Below, in pieces: positions 1-8,927 of a stretch of DNA of 64,000 bases. The position numbers and the translations under genes were made by a program. The first letter of the stretch is position 1, and the number at the start of each line of letters is the position of its first letter. The stretch lies in the NCBI RefSeq assembly GCF_035609205.1, contig NZ_CP141184.1, forward strand, positions 4,099,001 to 4,163,000. The letters are read 5' to 3'. The notes under the pieces are model-generated. The model was not told the origin of the DNA. It searched no databases and saw only the letters and a list, made by a program, of their open reading frames with translations. The DNA comes from Hymenobacter sp. GOD-10R (GTDB taxonomy: Bacteria; Bacteroidota; Bacteroidia; Cytophagales; Hymenobacteraceae).

Positions 1-154
1 AAATCAGCAGTTTGAAAAAAGTAGAATTTAGTTCATCTTCTCGCAAGTGAGTTCCGGTGATGCGGCGGAGTGAGGGATAGCAAATGGCCTTTTCCTCGTA
101 AATTGCCCAGTTGCTACTGCTTTTTCTATTCTCTCATTCTTATCAACTCTCTTG

Positions 155-631
155 ATGGAAGCTCCTCACGACGACTTTATGCGCGAAGCCATTCGCCTTT
201 CAATTGAAAAGATGCAGGCCGGTCACGGTGGGCCATTCGGGGCAGTTGTCGTGAAGGATGGCGAAATCATCGCACGTGGCTTCAACCAAGTTACGAGCAC
301 CCACGACCCCACTTGCCACGCTGAAGTTGATGCTATTCGCAAGGCCTGTGCTGCACTTGGCACATTCCAACTAACTGATTGTGACCTATATACATCCTGC
401 GAGCCGTGCCCAATGTGCCTAGGTGCAATTTACTGGGCTCGTCCGCGCCGCGTGTTTTATGGTAACACGAAGCAAGATGCTGCCGCCATTGGCTTCGACG
501 ACCATTTCATCTACGATGAGATTGAAAAGCCTCTTAGCGAGCGGACCATCCCCATGCACGAATTATTGCGTGAAGAAGCCCGCGCCGGATTTCGCGCGTG
601 GGAGGAGCATGAGAGCCGCAAAGAATATTAG
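155..631 (+). CDS. guaD: Guanine deaminase (cytidine/deoxycytidylate deaminase fold)
   Basis: Predicted to deaminate guanine to xanthine in purine salvage, in the cytoplasm. The 158-aa protein has the zinc-deaminase signature: H55-A-E57 (zinc ligand and proton shuttle) and PCPMC at 84-88 (C85 and C88 as zinc ligands). The downstream stretch GAIYWARP and the motif AAAIGFDD match the small Bacillus-type guanine deaminase rather than the tRNA adenosine deaminase TadA. Length fits that family (about 155 aa). An in-frame TTG lies directly before the ATG at 155; the ATG is the natural start. The gene converges with ffh on a shared hairpin terminator. A less likely alternative is another nucleoside deaminase of the same fold. 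Confidence 0.85.
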   Translation: MEAPHDDFMREAIRLSIEKMQAGHGGPFGAVVVKDGEIIARGFNQVTSTHDPTCHAEVDAIRKACAALGTFQLTDCDLYTSCEPCPMCLGAIYWARPRRVFYGNTKQDAAAIGFDDHFIYDEIEKPLSERTIPMHELLREEARAGFRAWEEHESRKEY

Positions 632-680
632 GAGCTAGGCAGCTTAGCTCCCTAGCGAAAAAAATTTTCTCTTACTACCC

Positions 681-729
681 AAAACGAAGGAAGCCCGGAC
701 GCTACTAGCATCCGGGCTTCCTTCGTTTT
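681..729. terminator. Bidirectional terminator between guaD and ffh
   Basis: A perfect 19-bp inverted repeat (681-699 and 711-729) surrounds an 11-nt loop. The arms begin with AAAACGAAGG and end with CCTTCGTTTT, so both strands give a GC-rich stem followed by a T-run. It sits between two convergent genes and can serve both. Confidence 0.85.
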
Positions 730-783
730 GACCTGCCCACAAGATTCGTGCAGTAATTGAACTCAGGCAATTATTTCTTGGAT

Positions 784-2127
784 TTATTTTCCGCGCATGC
801 CCATCATCTTGGCCATTTGCGCCATACCGCCTTTCGTTTGGCTCATTTTGTTCATGGTGCGCATCATTTTGCGCATGTCCTCAAATTGCTTCATCAGGTT
901 GTTCACCTGCTGAATATCCGTGCCGCTACCTTTTGCCAAACGCTTGCGGCGTGAGCCATTCAGCAACTCTGGCTGGGCGCGCTCCTGTGGGGTCATGCTC
1001 TTGATGATGGCCTCGATCGGTTTGAACGCATCATCATCAATATCAATGTCTTTGATGGCTTTGCTCATGCCGGGGATCATGCCTACCAAGTCCTTCAAGT
1101 TACCCATCTTCTTGATCTGCTCTAGCTGCGAGAGGAAGTCGTCAAAGTTGAACTGGTTCTTGCGGATCTTCTGGTTGATGCGCTTGGCCTCGTCTTCGTC
1201 GAACTGCTGCTGCGCACGTTCTACGAGCGAGATGACGTCACCCATACCGAGAATACGCTGGGCCATCCGGTCTGGATAGAACATATCCAGCGCCTCCATC
1301 TTCTCACCCGTCGAGATGAATTTGATGGGCTTCTCTACCACCGCCCGAATGGAGAGGGCCGCACCACCGCGGGAGTCACCATCAAGCTTGGTGAGCACCA
1401 CGCCGTCAAAATTTAGACGGTCGTTGAAGGTCTTGGCCGTGTTCACCGCGTCTTGGCCCGTCATGGAGTCCACCACAAACAGGGTCTCCGACGGGTTAAT
1501 GGCGCGCTTTACCTGCTCAATTTCCGCCATCATCTGCTCATCCACGGCCAAGCGGCCGGCGGTGTCAATGATGACTACTTTCTTGTTGTTTTTGCGCGCG
1601 TACTCAATAGCATTCTGCGAAATCTGAACGGGATTCTTATTATCCGGCTCCGAGTACACCTCCACACCCACTTGCTCGCCGAGCACCTTCAACTGGTCGA
1701 TAGCGGCGGGACGGTACACGTCGCAGGCCACAAGCAGCACGTTGCGGTTTTGCTTCTTGATAAAGCTAGCTAGCTTGCCCGCAAAAGTCGTTTTGCCCGA
1801 ACCTTGCAGACCCGACAACAACACAACGGCCGGCTCGCCTTTGATAATAATATCCTGCTTTTCACCGCCCATGAGCTCGGTGAGCTCATCATAGACGATT
1901 TTAACCATCAACTGGCCGGGCGAAACGGTGGTTAACACGTCGCGGCCCATGGCCTCGTCCTTGATCTTGTCGGTTACTTCTTTGGCAACCTTATAGTTTA
2001 CGTCGGCATCTACCAGCGCGCGGCGGATTTCCTTAATGGTGGCGGCAACGTTGATTTCCGTGATGCTGCCCTGACCTTTCAAGGTCTTAAACGCACGGTC
2101 GAGTTTGGTACTTAAGTTATCGAACAT
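784..2127 (-). CDS. ffh: Signal recognition particle protein Ffh (SRP54)
   Basis: The GTPase of the signal recognition particle. It binds signal peptides and the SRP RNA and delivers ribosomes to FtsY at the membrane. The 447-aa length is standard. Visible parts are an N domain (about 1-95), a G domain with the P-loop GLQGSGKTT at 106-114, a DTAGR motif and TKLDG, and a methionine-rich M domain ending in a run of Met, Lys and Gly residues. The C-terminal motif SRRKRLAKGSG is the RNA-binding region of SRP54 proteins. The RNA partner (ffs) is also in this window, near 26.6 kb on the same strand, but not adjacent. Confidence 0.97.
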   Translation of the reverse strand: MFDNLSTKLDRAFKTLKGQGSITEINVAATIKEIRRALVDADVNYKVAKEVTDKIKDEAMGRDVLTTVSPGQLMVKIVYDELTELMGGEKQDIIIKGEPAVVLLSGLQGSGKTTFAGKLASFIKKQNRNVLLVACDVYRPAAIDQLKVLGEQVGVEVYSEPDNKNPVQISQNAIEYARKNNKKVVIIDTAGRLAVDEQMMAEIEQVKRAINPSETLFVVDSMTGQDAVNTAKTFNDRLNFDGVVLTKLDGDSRGGAALSIRAVVEKPIKFISTGEKMEALDMFYPDRMAQRILGMGDVISLVERAQQQFDEDEAKRINQKIRKNQFNFDDFLSQLEQIKKMGNLKDLVGMIPGMSKAIKDIDIDDDAFKPIEAIIKSMTPQERAQPELLNGSRRKRLAKGSGTDIQQVNNLMKQFEDMRKMMRTMNKMSQTKGGMAQMAKMMGMRGK

Positions 2128-2383
2128 CTGCTGATGTGCTGATTGTGTAGGTTGCTAATGAGCTGAGTAAGCGGCGAAGGAGCCTTGTTCAGCACGATGT
2201 TTCGAGAGCGACGCGGCAAGGTACTGCGTCGTTCATCGTAGGCTGCACCGTTTTATTCCTGGCTATATCGACTAAGAAAACAGCATGAAATAAAGTTTCG
2301 CTCCCAAAATTAACCAGAAAACCCCGAAAGCCGATACTGCTTACCTTCGTGCTTTCCTTGTACCGCCAAACTTCTTTGCTTCT

Positions 2384-3682
2384 ATGCGTCTGCTCGTGAT
2401 TACCTACTACTGGCCACCTTCGGGAGGCGCGGGCGTGCAGCGAAGCTTAAAGTTTGTGAAACACCTGCCCACGCTGGGAGTAGAGTGCACTGTCATCACG
2501 GTCGATCCGGAGAAAGGGGCCTACCCAGTGCTAGATCATTCCTTGGCCGCCGAAATCCCACCTAGCGTGCGTGTCATCCGGACCGACACGTCGGAGCCGT
2601 TTGGTAGCTACAAGAAACTCACTGGGCGCCAACAAATTCCTTACGGCGGCTTTGCTAACGAAAGCAAAACCAGCTTTCAGCAGCGCTTTTTCAAGTTTGT
2701 GCGCGGCAACGTGTTCATCCCCGATCCGCGCCGCGGCTGGAACCGGCACGTCTTGCAGGCGGTAGCCGACTTGCTAGCCCAAGGCGCAACGTTCGACGCC
2801 GTACTAACCAGCTCGCCGCCGCATTCCACCCAGCTCATCGGCCTAGCATTGAAGAAACGTTATGGCTTGCACTGGCTAGCCGATTTGCGCGACCCTTGGA
2901 CCGATATTTATTACCATAAGGAGCTGAATCAAACCCCACCGGCTAGGTGGCTGGATGCTTATTACGAGCGCCAAGTGCTAGAGCAAGCCGACGAAATTCT
3001 CGTGACCAGTCCCGATACGAAGCGCTTATTTTTGGGGAAATCGCCGCGGCTCGTGGCCAGCAAGTTTCACGTGCTGCCTAATGGCTACGATGAAAGCGAC
3101 TTCCGTATCCGTTCTACTTCACCTATTGATTGCCTGCTGATTACACACACGGGTACCATCAGCGAGACGTACCACATTGAGCAGTTCCTGGCGGCTTGTA
3201 CCGAATGCCTCCAACGTCACCCAGATGTGCCGCTACGACTCCGGTTTGTAGGCAAGGCATCGGATGGCGTGCGCCAGCAGATTGAGGAAAACAACCTAGC
3301 TCCTCACGTGGAGTTCATTCCCTTTGTGCCGCACGAAGAGTCGGTGCGCTACCTGCTGCGGGCTACGGTGCTGCTCATGGCCATTCCCGACGTGCCCAAC
3401 AATTTCGGCATTCTGCCCGGCAAAGTCTTTGAGTATCTCGCCTCTAATAAGCCTATTATCTGCATTGGTCCGGTTGGTTCCGACGCCGACCACCTGTTAG
3501 AGGAGTGTGGCGCTGGTCGCGCTTTGGCCTATGATGACTACCCTACCATGGTCGAGCACTTGGAAGGCTTGATAGCCCAATGGCGCAAGAACCCCAACCT
3601 AGACCTGCCGGCCCTGAACAACACGCGCTACTCACGCAAAGCCTTGACCCAGCGATTAGTAAGCTTAATTCAAAATAAATAG
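2384..3682 (+). CDS. GT4-type glycosyltransferase
   Basis: A 432-aa GT-B fold glycosyltransferase. The N-terminus YYWPPSGGAGVQR is the glycine-rich acceptor-side loop typical of this group, and the C-terminal half has PGKVFEYLASNKP followed by acidic residues, the nucleotide-sugar binding region of family GT4. No signal peptide is seen, so it acts at the cytoplasmic face. A near-match to the Bacteroidota -7 box (TACCTTCG) lies at 2342-2349. It heads the surface-sugar locus, which suggests a role in capsule or O-chain assembly; donor and acceptor cannot be told from sequence. The 256 bp upstream, back to ffh, show no gene. Confidence 0.85.
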   Translation: MRLLVITYYWPPSGGAGVQRSLKFVKHLPTLGVECTVITVDPEKGAYPVLDHSLAAEIPPSVRVIRTDTSEPFGSYKKLTGRQQIPYGGFANESKTSFQQRFFKFVRGNVFIPDPRRGWNRHVLQAVADLLAQGATFDAVLTSSPPHSTQLIGLALKKRYGLHWLADLRDPWTDIYYHKELNQTPPARWLDAYYERQVLEQADEILVTSPDTKRLFLGKSPRLVASKFHVLPNGYDESDFRIRSTSPIDCLLITHTGTISETYHIEQFLAACTECLQRHPDVPLRLRFVGKASDGVRQQIEENNLAPHVEFIPFVPHEESVRYLLRATVLLMAIPDVPNNFGILPGKVFEYLASNKPIICIGPVGSDADHLLEECGAGRALAYDDYPTMVEHLEGLIAQWRKNPNLDLPALNNTRYSRKALTQRLVSLIQNK

Positions 3683-3710
3683 AACGCGCGCTACCCGGCC
3701 GCTTTTTGCT

Positions 3711-5546
3711 TTACTTCACCAGCTTTTCCCAGGCGCCGCGCACTTTGCTAGGAACTCGGCTGGCTAGGCGTGCGCGCCAATCGGCCCAGACAGAATGACC
3801 TAGCTGCTGACCTTGCCAAGCTTCGATGGCGGTAGCCACGCCCTGCGCCAACGTACGGTAATGTGCCCGTTGGTAATGACGCAGATTATTGGTTACGTCA
3901 GCGGGGGTTTGCACAAAATCGCGCACGTCGATGAGGAAGCAGTTTTCAGCTTCAGCGACGAATTCTGCTAACGCTTGGTTCAGCAGGATGTGGCGCTGCT
4001 TGGCCCCGGTTTCATTAGAGGTGGGCACCTCAATTTCGGCGCCGTTGAGTAGGAAAATAGGTACGGCGGCGGGTACTTGGGCGCGAAGCCAATGCAGGTT
4101 TGCTTTAAACTCGGCAGGTGTAATCTGGCCAACGCAGTGGAACTCCTCCCTAAAACGACGCAAGAATGCTTCGTCCATGCCCCGGAACCTACGTTGGGCA
4201 TATTTAGCAACTTGCGCGGCAGGGTCAACCTTCGTAAGATCTTGGTAACCACCAAACGGCACGCTTATCCCGGTGCTTTTCTCCTGGTACAGCTCCTGCG
4301 TGTAGTCCATCAGCGGACTGTAGACCAACGCATCAAAGTCCGTGCTCCAGAGCTTAGTTTGAAAGGCCTCTTCGCCGAGGAAAGGCAGACTATGGGCCAG
4401 ACGTTGCTGCTCCGCTACCGCAAGCTCCCGACTTAGCCGCAACAGCGCAGTATGCTCTACGTGAACGGGTATCTGGTTCTCATTGACGTAGTTAAACTCT
4501 TCCTGCACATCTAGTTGAAAGGCTTGCAGAAAGGGTGTCAACTGGCCTAGGTCGCAGCCGCCTTTGAGGAGCACACGCAAATGCGAGCCAGATTGGCTGG
4601 TTGCCACAGGCGCCGAGTTGATTTCAGCAACAACGGTTTCCGCCGTAACCACCGTAATCCAGTTGGGTTGCTCGGTTTGGTTTAGTTCTGTTGCTACTTC
4701 CCCTTGTACTTCGAGTTGGGGGAAACCTAGCCAAGCGTACGTAAACTGCTCAACTCCTAGGTGCAGAATGCGACAGGAGAACACCAGCTGCTCTAAGCGG
4801 TTGTCTGTCAGGTTCAGGCAGTACACCCCCACCAAGCCGTAGTCGCCGAAACGGTCGTGTACGCGCACGGTGCCCCAGCGCCGGTTCGCGTCTGCGAAGC
4901 TAGCCTGCAGCTCGTCTTTCGTCACGCGCTGCTTGGTGAAGTTCAGTTGGTTGGAGCGGTTGATAAGCTCCTCAATCCGACCTAGGTCAGGCAGCACGGC
5001 GGCGCCTTCGCGGAACTGAATGCGCACGTTGGAGTCGCGCAAAAAAGCTAGGTTGTCTTGGTAGGTGGCGCGCGCCTGCTGCTGTCGTTCGAGCAGCTTG
5101 TACTGCTCCAGGCGCGAAAAGCTAGGGTCAGGCTTACCACTAGCACGCAGGAGCGGCGCCAGTTGGGGCAAGTCGGCGGGGTCAGCTATTTGCAGCGCAG
5201 GGTTGTAGAACTGCGCCTCGGCCCGGTTTATAGGGTTATCATCCAAGAATAGCGCGTTGGGCGCCCGCAGCTGCATTTTCTCCAACAAGTTCTTGATAAT
5301 AGGGCCTTTGGGTTGCCAGCTAATCTGCGGAAACACGAATAAGTCGCGGATACCTAGCTCCGTTAACTTGGCTTCGGCGGCGGCAAAGTCATTTTTGCTG
5401 ACGATGGTATGCACGATGCCACGGGCAGCCGTGTCGCGCACCAACGCTAGGTTCTCTTCCAACGCTTCCACGGCCCCCTCCGACAGCGTGCCGCGCCAAA
5501 AGGTATCGTCGAGGTCCCAAATAACAACTTTGACTGGTTCGGGCAT
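3711..5546 (-). CDS. FkbH-like HAD / GNAT-like / SGNH-like protein
   Basis: A 611-aa three-part protein. Residues about 5-140 form a HAD-superfamily phosphatase-like domain with the nucleophile motif DLDDT (D11 and D13). The middle (about 145-305) resembles the acyltransferase-like part of FkbH proteins, and the C-terminal part (about 320-600) looks SGNH-hydrolase-like. FkbH relatives prepare glyceryl or other acyl groups on carrier proteins; in surface-glycan loci they are thought to supply sugar modifications. The frame can start 39 nt upstream at 5585, but that start lies inside an inverted repeat (5557-5699), so the ATG at 5546 is preferred. It is divergent from pseB, and its link to the pseudaminic acid pathway is inference. 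Confidence 0.75.
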   Translation of the reverse strand: MPEPVKVVIWDLDDTFWRGTLSEGAVEALEENLALVRDTAARGIVHTIVSKNDFAAAEAKLTELGIRDLFVFPQISWQPKGPIIKNLLEKMQLRAPNALFLDDNPINRAEAQFYNPALQIADPADLPQLAPLLRASGKPDPSFSRLEQYKLLERQQQARATYQDNLAFLRDSNVRIQFREGAAVLPDLGRIEELINRSNQLNFTKQRVTKDELQASFADANRRWGTVRVHDRFGDYGLVGVYCLNLTDNRLEQLVFSCRILHLGVEQFTYAWLGFPQLEVQGEVATELNQTEQPNWITVVTAETVVAEINSAPVATSQSGSHLRVLLKGGCDLGQLTPFLQAFQLDVQEEFNYVNENQIPVHVEHTALLRLSRELAVAEQQRLAHSLPFLGEEAFQTKLWSTDFDALVYSPLMDYTQELYQEKSTGISVPFGGYQDLTKVDPAAQVAKYAQRRFRGMDEAFLRRFREEFHCVGQITPAEFKANLHWLRAQVPAAVPIFLLNGAEIEVPTSNETGAKQRHILLNQALAEFVAEAENCFLIDVRDFVQTPADVTNNLRHYQRAHYRTLAQGVATAIEAWQGQQLGHSVWADWRARLASRVPSKVRGAWEKLVK

Positions 5547-5556
5547 ATTGGGTAGT

Positions 5557-5699
5557 AGCGCGAACCGAAGGAGGGCATTAGCCAAGCTCCGGCTGCGCGT
5601 GGCGTTGAGCAGTAATCAATCGTTGAAACAAATCAGACGGCAAATGTTCAGCGATGCGCGGAGCCGGAGCTTGGCTAACGCCTTCCTTCGGTTTGCGCG
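5557..5699. repeat. Imperfect inverted repeat, about 41-bp arms, between fkbH-like gene and pseB
   Basis: The left arm (about 5557-5598) and right arm (about 5657-5699) are reverse complements with only a few mismatches or single-base gaps. Both share the core AGCCAAGCTCCGGCT and its complement. The spacer is about 58 bp. It fills the divergent intergenic region, so it may be a hairpin, a duplicated regulatory site, or the remnant of a small element. Confidence 0.75.
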
Positions 5700-5736
5700 G
5701 CAACTACAAAAGTACGTAACCTCGGTTCGGAATGCC

Positions 5737-5744
5737 TATTTTTG
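5737..5744 (+). promoter_or_regulatory. Candidate -7 box for pseB (TATTTTTG)
   Basis: The octamer TATTTTTG matches the Bacteroidota -7 consensus TAnnTTTG and lies 43 bp before the pseB ATG, predicting a leader of about 37 nt. No clear TTTG element is seen at the expected -33 distance. Confidence 0.45.
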
Positions 5745-5787
5745 CCGTCCTTATCCTAGCTGGCACCTGCTAGCCTTTCTCTTTTCT

Positions 5788-6807
5788 ATGGCCCTCGACC
5801 TCAATCATAAATCTATTCTGGTAACCGGTGGCACCGGCTCGTTCGGCAAGAAGTTCGTGCAAACGGTGTTTGAGAAGTATCCGCAGGTAAAACGCTTGGT
5901 GGTGTACTCGCGCGACGAGCTTAAGCAATTCGAAATGTCGCAAGTGTTTCCGCACAGCAACTACCCCGCTATTCGCTACTTCATTGGCGACATTCGCGAT
6001 GGGGAGCGGCTGAAGCGGGCCTGCGAAGGCATTGATGTGATTGTGCACGCTGCCGCTCTGAAGCAAGTGCCCGCGGCCGAGTACAATCCGATGGAGTGCA
6101 TCAAAACGAACATCTTCGGCGCCGAAAACGTGATTAACGCGGCCCTCGACTGCGGCGTGCAAGACGTGGTAGCGCTAAGCACCGATAAGGCCGCCGCGCC
6201 TATCAACCTATACGGCGCAACCAAGCTCTGCTCGGATAAGCTTTTCGTAGCCGCCAACAACATGAAAGGCGCCCGTAATCTGCGCTTCTCAGTAGTGCGG
6301 TATGGCAACGTAATCGGCTCCCGCGGCTCGGTCGTGCCCTTTTTCATGCAGCGTCGGCACACAGGCGTATTGCCCATCACCCACCCCGACATGACGCGCT
6401 TCAACATCTCGCTCGAAGGCGGCGTCGACTTGGTGCTATACGCGCTGGAGAATGCCTGGGGCGGCGAAATCTTCGTGCCCAAAATACCTAGCTACAAAAT
6501 CACGGAAGTGGCCCAGGCAATTGCTCCTGGCTGTCGCCAAGAAATTGTTGGTATTCGCCCCGGCGAGAAGTTGCACGAGGAGATGATCACCGAAACCGAC
6601 GCGCTAAGCACCGTGGAGCTAGATAAATACTACGTAATTCTGCCCTTTACGCCGCAATGGGATGTCGATAAGTTCATCGGGCATTTCAATGGCAAGCGCG
6701 TGCCCGCTGGCTTCCACTACGACTCGGCAAACAACAGCGAATGGCTCAACGCTGAGCAGATCCGCGAGGAAATCCGGGAGCATGTAGACCCCGCGTTTGT
6801 GGCGTAG
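5788..6807 (+). CDS. pseB: UDP-N-acetylglucosamine 4,6-dehydratase (inverting), PseB
   Basis: First enzyme of CMP-pseudaminic acid synthesis: it removes water from UDP-GlcNAc and inverts C5. The 339-aa protein is an extended short-chain dehydrogenase with the NADP-binding loop GGTGSFG (14-20) and catalytic residues in STDKAAAPINLYGATK (D133, K134, Y142, K146), which correspond to the catalytic Asp-Lys-Tyr set known for Helicobacter FlaA1. The open frame extends far upstream (to 5257), but that part is non-coding on this strand and overlaps the FkbH-like gene; the ATG at 5788 begins the Rossmann domain at the normal distance. It is followed by its own terminator, so it seems to be a single-gene unit. 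Confidence 0.93.
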   Translation: MALDLNHKSILVTGGTGSFGKKFVQTVFEKYPQVKRLVVYSRDELKQFEMSQVFPHSNYPAIRYFIGDIRDGERLKRACEGIDVIVHAAALKQVPAAEYNPMECIKTNIFGAENVINAALDCGVQDVVALSTDKAAAPINLYGATKLCSDKLFVAANNMKGARNLRFSVVRYGNVIGSRGSVVPFFMQRRHTGVLPITHPDMTRFNISLEGGVDLVLYALENAWGGEIFVPKIPSYKITEVAQAIAPGCRQEIVGIRPGEKLHEEMITETDALSTVELDKYYVILPFTPQWDVDKFIGHFNGKRVPAGFHYDSANNSEWLNAEQIREEIREHVDPAFVA

Positions 6808-6829
6808 CTCCTCTCTAACTTAGCTATAG

Positions 6830-6863
6830 AAAAGGCTGCTTTCTGCGAAGAAGGCAGCCTTTT
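6830..6863 (+). terminator. Terminator after pseB
   Basis: Stem AAAAGGCTGC (6830-6839) pairs perfectly with GCAGCCTTTT (6854-6863), with more pairing possible inside, and ends in a short T-run. It lies 23 bp after the pseB stop. Confidence 0.75.
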
Positions 6864-6984
6864 GCTTGTAAATCGGAGTGCGGAAATCCATTCCGGCTCT
6901 CAAAACCTAGGTCGATAGCCTTTTTTAATACATCCTTAGCTTAGGACGGCCGCAAGTTGTTTACGGTATAGCCCACCGCTTACC

Positions 6985-6992
6985 TATCTTTG
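6985..6992 (+). promoter_or_regulatory. -7 box for the pseC operon (TATCTTTG)
   Basis: A perfect TAnnTTTG match ends only 7 bp before the pseC ATG at 7000. In this promoter class transcription starts about 7 nt after the box, so the pseC message should be leaderless or nearly so. An upstream TTG occurs near 6957, at a longer spacing than usual. Confidence 0.6.
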
Positions 6993-6999
6993 GCCTGCT

Positions 7000-8181
7000 A
7001 TGACTCCTGCTGTTTCTACCTTCCGCCCTACCCGTCCCATCCCCTACGGTCGCCAGCACATCACGCCCGACGACGTGCAAGCCGTAATCGAAGCGCTTCA
7101 ATCTGACTTCCTAACGCAGGGGCCAAAAGTGGTGGAGTTCGAGCAGAAATTTGCTGACTATATAGGTGTGAAATACGCCGTAGCCGTCAGCAACGGCACT
7201 GCGGCGCTGCACTTAGCGGCCCTAGCCCTGGGCGTGCAGCCGGGCCAACGCGTAATTACGACGCCCATCACATTTGCCGCTTCCGCCAACTGCGTGCGCT
7301 ACTGCGGCGGCGAGGTTTACTTCGTCGACATCGACCCCGTCACGGCGCTGATTGATCTACAACAAGTTAGGAGCTTACTAGAGAGTCACCCGCAAGGCTA
7401 CTTCCATGGGTTTATCCCAGTTGATTTTGCTGGCTTGGCGGTTGATCTGGAAGAAGCCCGTCAGCTCTGCGACGAGTTTGGCCTGTGGCTGATCGAAGAC
7501 GCGGCGCACTCACCGGGCGGTTTTTTCACCGATAGCCAGGGCGCGGAGCAATGGTGCGGCAACGGAAAATTTGCCGACTTATCCATTTTCTCCTTCCATC
7601 CGGTAAAACACATTGCTACCGGTGAAGGCGGCATGATAACGACGAACCGCGAGGATCTGTACGAAAAGCTGCTGCTGCTACGTACCCACGGCATCACCAA
7701 AGACCCCGCGAAGCTGCACAAAAACGACGGCGGCTGGTACTACGAAATGCAGGAGCTAGGCTACAACTATCGCCTGCCAGATATGCTCACGGCCCTCGGT
7801 ATCAGCCAGCTACGCCGCGCCGACGAGGGCCTAGCTCGTCGACGGGCTATTGCGGCGCGCTACGATGCTGCCTTTGCCGACATGTCCGGTGTGCAGCCTC
7901 TCGCCGGAGCGCCCGGTCACGCGTATCACCTCTACGTGATTCAGGTGGCAGACCGCAAGGCCCTTTACGACGCCTTGCGCGAACGGCAGATTTTTACCCA
8001 AGTACACTACATTCCGGTGCACACCATGCCGTATTATCAGGAGCTAGGGTGGAAAAACGGCGATTTTCCGCATGCCGAGGCTTACTATGCGCATTGCTTG
8101 AGCATTCCTATGTTTCCGTCGCTCACCGATGAAGAGCAGGCGTACGTCATTGCCTGCATCCGAGAGCTTCTTAATCAATAG
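7000..8181 (+). CDS. pseC: UDP-4-amino-4,6-dideoxy-N-acetyl-beta-L-altrosamine transaminase, PseC
   Basis: Second enzyme of the pathway: a PLP-dependent aminotransferase that puts an amino group on C4 of the PseB product. The 393-aa protein belongs to the DegT/DnrJ/EryC1 family. It has EDAAHSPGG (the PLP ring-stacking Asp region, about 166) and K203 in HPVKHIATGEGG as the Schiff-base lysine. The C-terminal FTQVHYIPVHTMPYYQ is typical of PseC. The start is the ATG right after a -7 box. It is the first gene of a tight operon, with 6 bp to pseF. Confidence 0.92.
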   Translation: MTPAVSTFRPTRPIPYGRQHITPDDVQAVIEALQSDFLTQGPKVVEFEQKFADYIGVKYAVAVSNGTAALHLAALALGVQPGQRVITTPITFAASANCVRYCGGEVYFVDIDPVTALIDLQQVRSLLESHPQGYFHGFIPVDFAGLAVDLEEARQLCDEFGLWLIEDAAHSPGGFFTDSQGAEQWCGNGKFADLSIFSFHPVKHIATGEGGMITTNREDLYEKLLLLRTHGITKDPAKLHKNDGGWYYEMQELGYNYRLPDMLTALGISQLRRADEGLARRRAIAARYDAAFADMSGVQPLAGAPGHAYHLYVIQVADRKALYDALRERQIFTQVHYIPVHTMPYYQELGWKNGDFPHAEAYYAHCLSIPMFPSLTDEEQAYVIACIRELLNQ

Positions 8182-8187
8182 TAGTCT

Positions 8188-8925
8188 GTGTTCTCCTCTT
8201 CCCCACGCATTGGCGTTATTTCCCAAGCCCGCATGACCAGCACGCGCCTGCCTGGCAAGGTGTTGCTGCCTGTCGCGGGCCAGCCGCTGCTCCACTACCA
8301 CCTAGCTCGTTTGCAGCAAAGTGAGCTGCCCTTGTACCTAGCTATTACCAGTAACGCCACCGACAACCCATTGGCGGATTTCGCCGCCGCGACGTACTTG
8401 CCATGCACGCGTGGCGACGAGCACGACGTGCTGGCCCGCTACCACCAGTGCGCGGCCGAGCATGAGCTAGATCTTATTGTACGCGTCACGTCCGATTGCC
8501 CGCTGCTGGATGGGCAGCTCATTGCTGAAGGAGTACGCACCTACCTGCGCCAAGCCGATCCGCGCCTGTATCTATCCAACGCGCTGGAGCGCACCTTTCC
8601 ACGCGGATTCGATTTTGAGGTCTTCTCCCGGGAGCTGCTGGATGAAGCCTTTTCGCACGCCAAGCTGCCCAGCGACCGGGAACACGTGACGCCTTACATT
8701 CACCAAAACCGCTCGGGTCGGGTCCGTTTTCAGCACATTACGCGTACTCCCGATCGTAGCCAGTACCGGCTCACGGTGGATACCGCCGATGATTTTACCC
8801 TCATCCGCACCCTGATTGAAGACTTCGGCGCTGCCGAGCTATCAGGAGATGAGCTCATTGCGTTGCTGGATGTGCACCCGGAGCTAGTAGCGATAAACCA
8901 GCACGTAGAACAAAAAAAACTATAA
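8188..8925 (+). CDS. pseF: SpsF-type cytidylyltransferase (CMP-pseudaminic acid synthetase role)
   Basis: Predicted to activate pseudaminic acid with CTP, the last step before transfer. The 245-aa protein has the nucleotidyltransferase loop QARMTSTRLPGKVLLP and the acidic metal site DCPLLD, as in Bacillus SpsF, rather than the IPARGGSKR start of the classical PseF/NeuA group. Position between pseC and pseG supports the role by context: the Bacillus sps operon uses SpsF with the PseI- and PseG-like SpsE and SpsG. The start is a GTG, 6 bp after pseC; the next Met lies inside the nucleotide loop, so GTG is needed. Two bases separate it from pseG. Confidence 0.82.
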   Translation: MFSSSPRIGVISQARMTSTRLPGKVLLPVAGQPLLHYHLARLQQSELPLYLAITSNATDNPLADFAAATYLPCTRGDEHDVLARYHQCAAEHELDLIVRVTSDCPLLDGQLIAEGVRTYLRQADPRLYLSNALERTFPRGFDFEVFSRELLDEAFSHAKLPSDREHVTPYIHQNRSGRVRFQHITRTPDRSQYRLTVDTADDFTLIRTLIEDFGAAELSGDELIALLDVHPELVAINQHVEQKKL

Positions 8926-8927
8926 CC

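Noticed and set aside
5257..5787. Upstream extension of the pseB open frame
   Set aside because: It overlaps the FkbH-like gene on the other strand, has no family character, and the Rossmann fold starts at the ATG at 5788.
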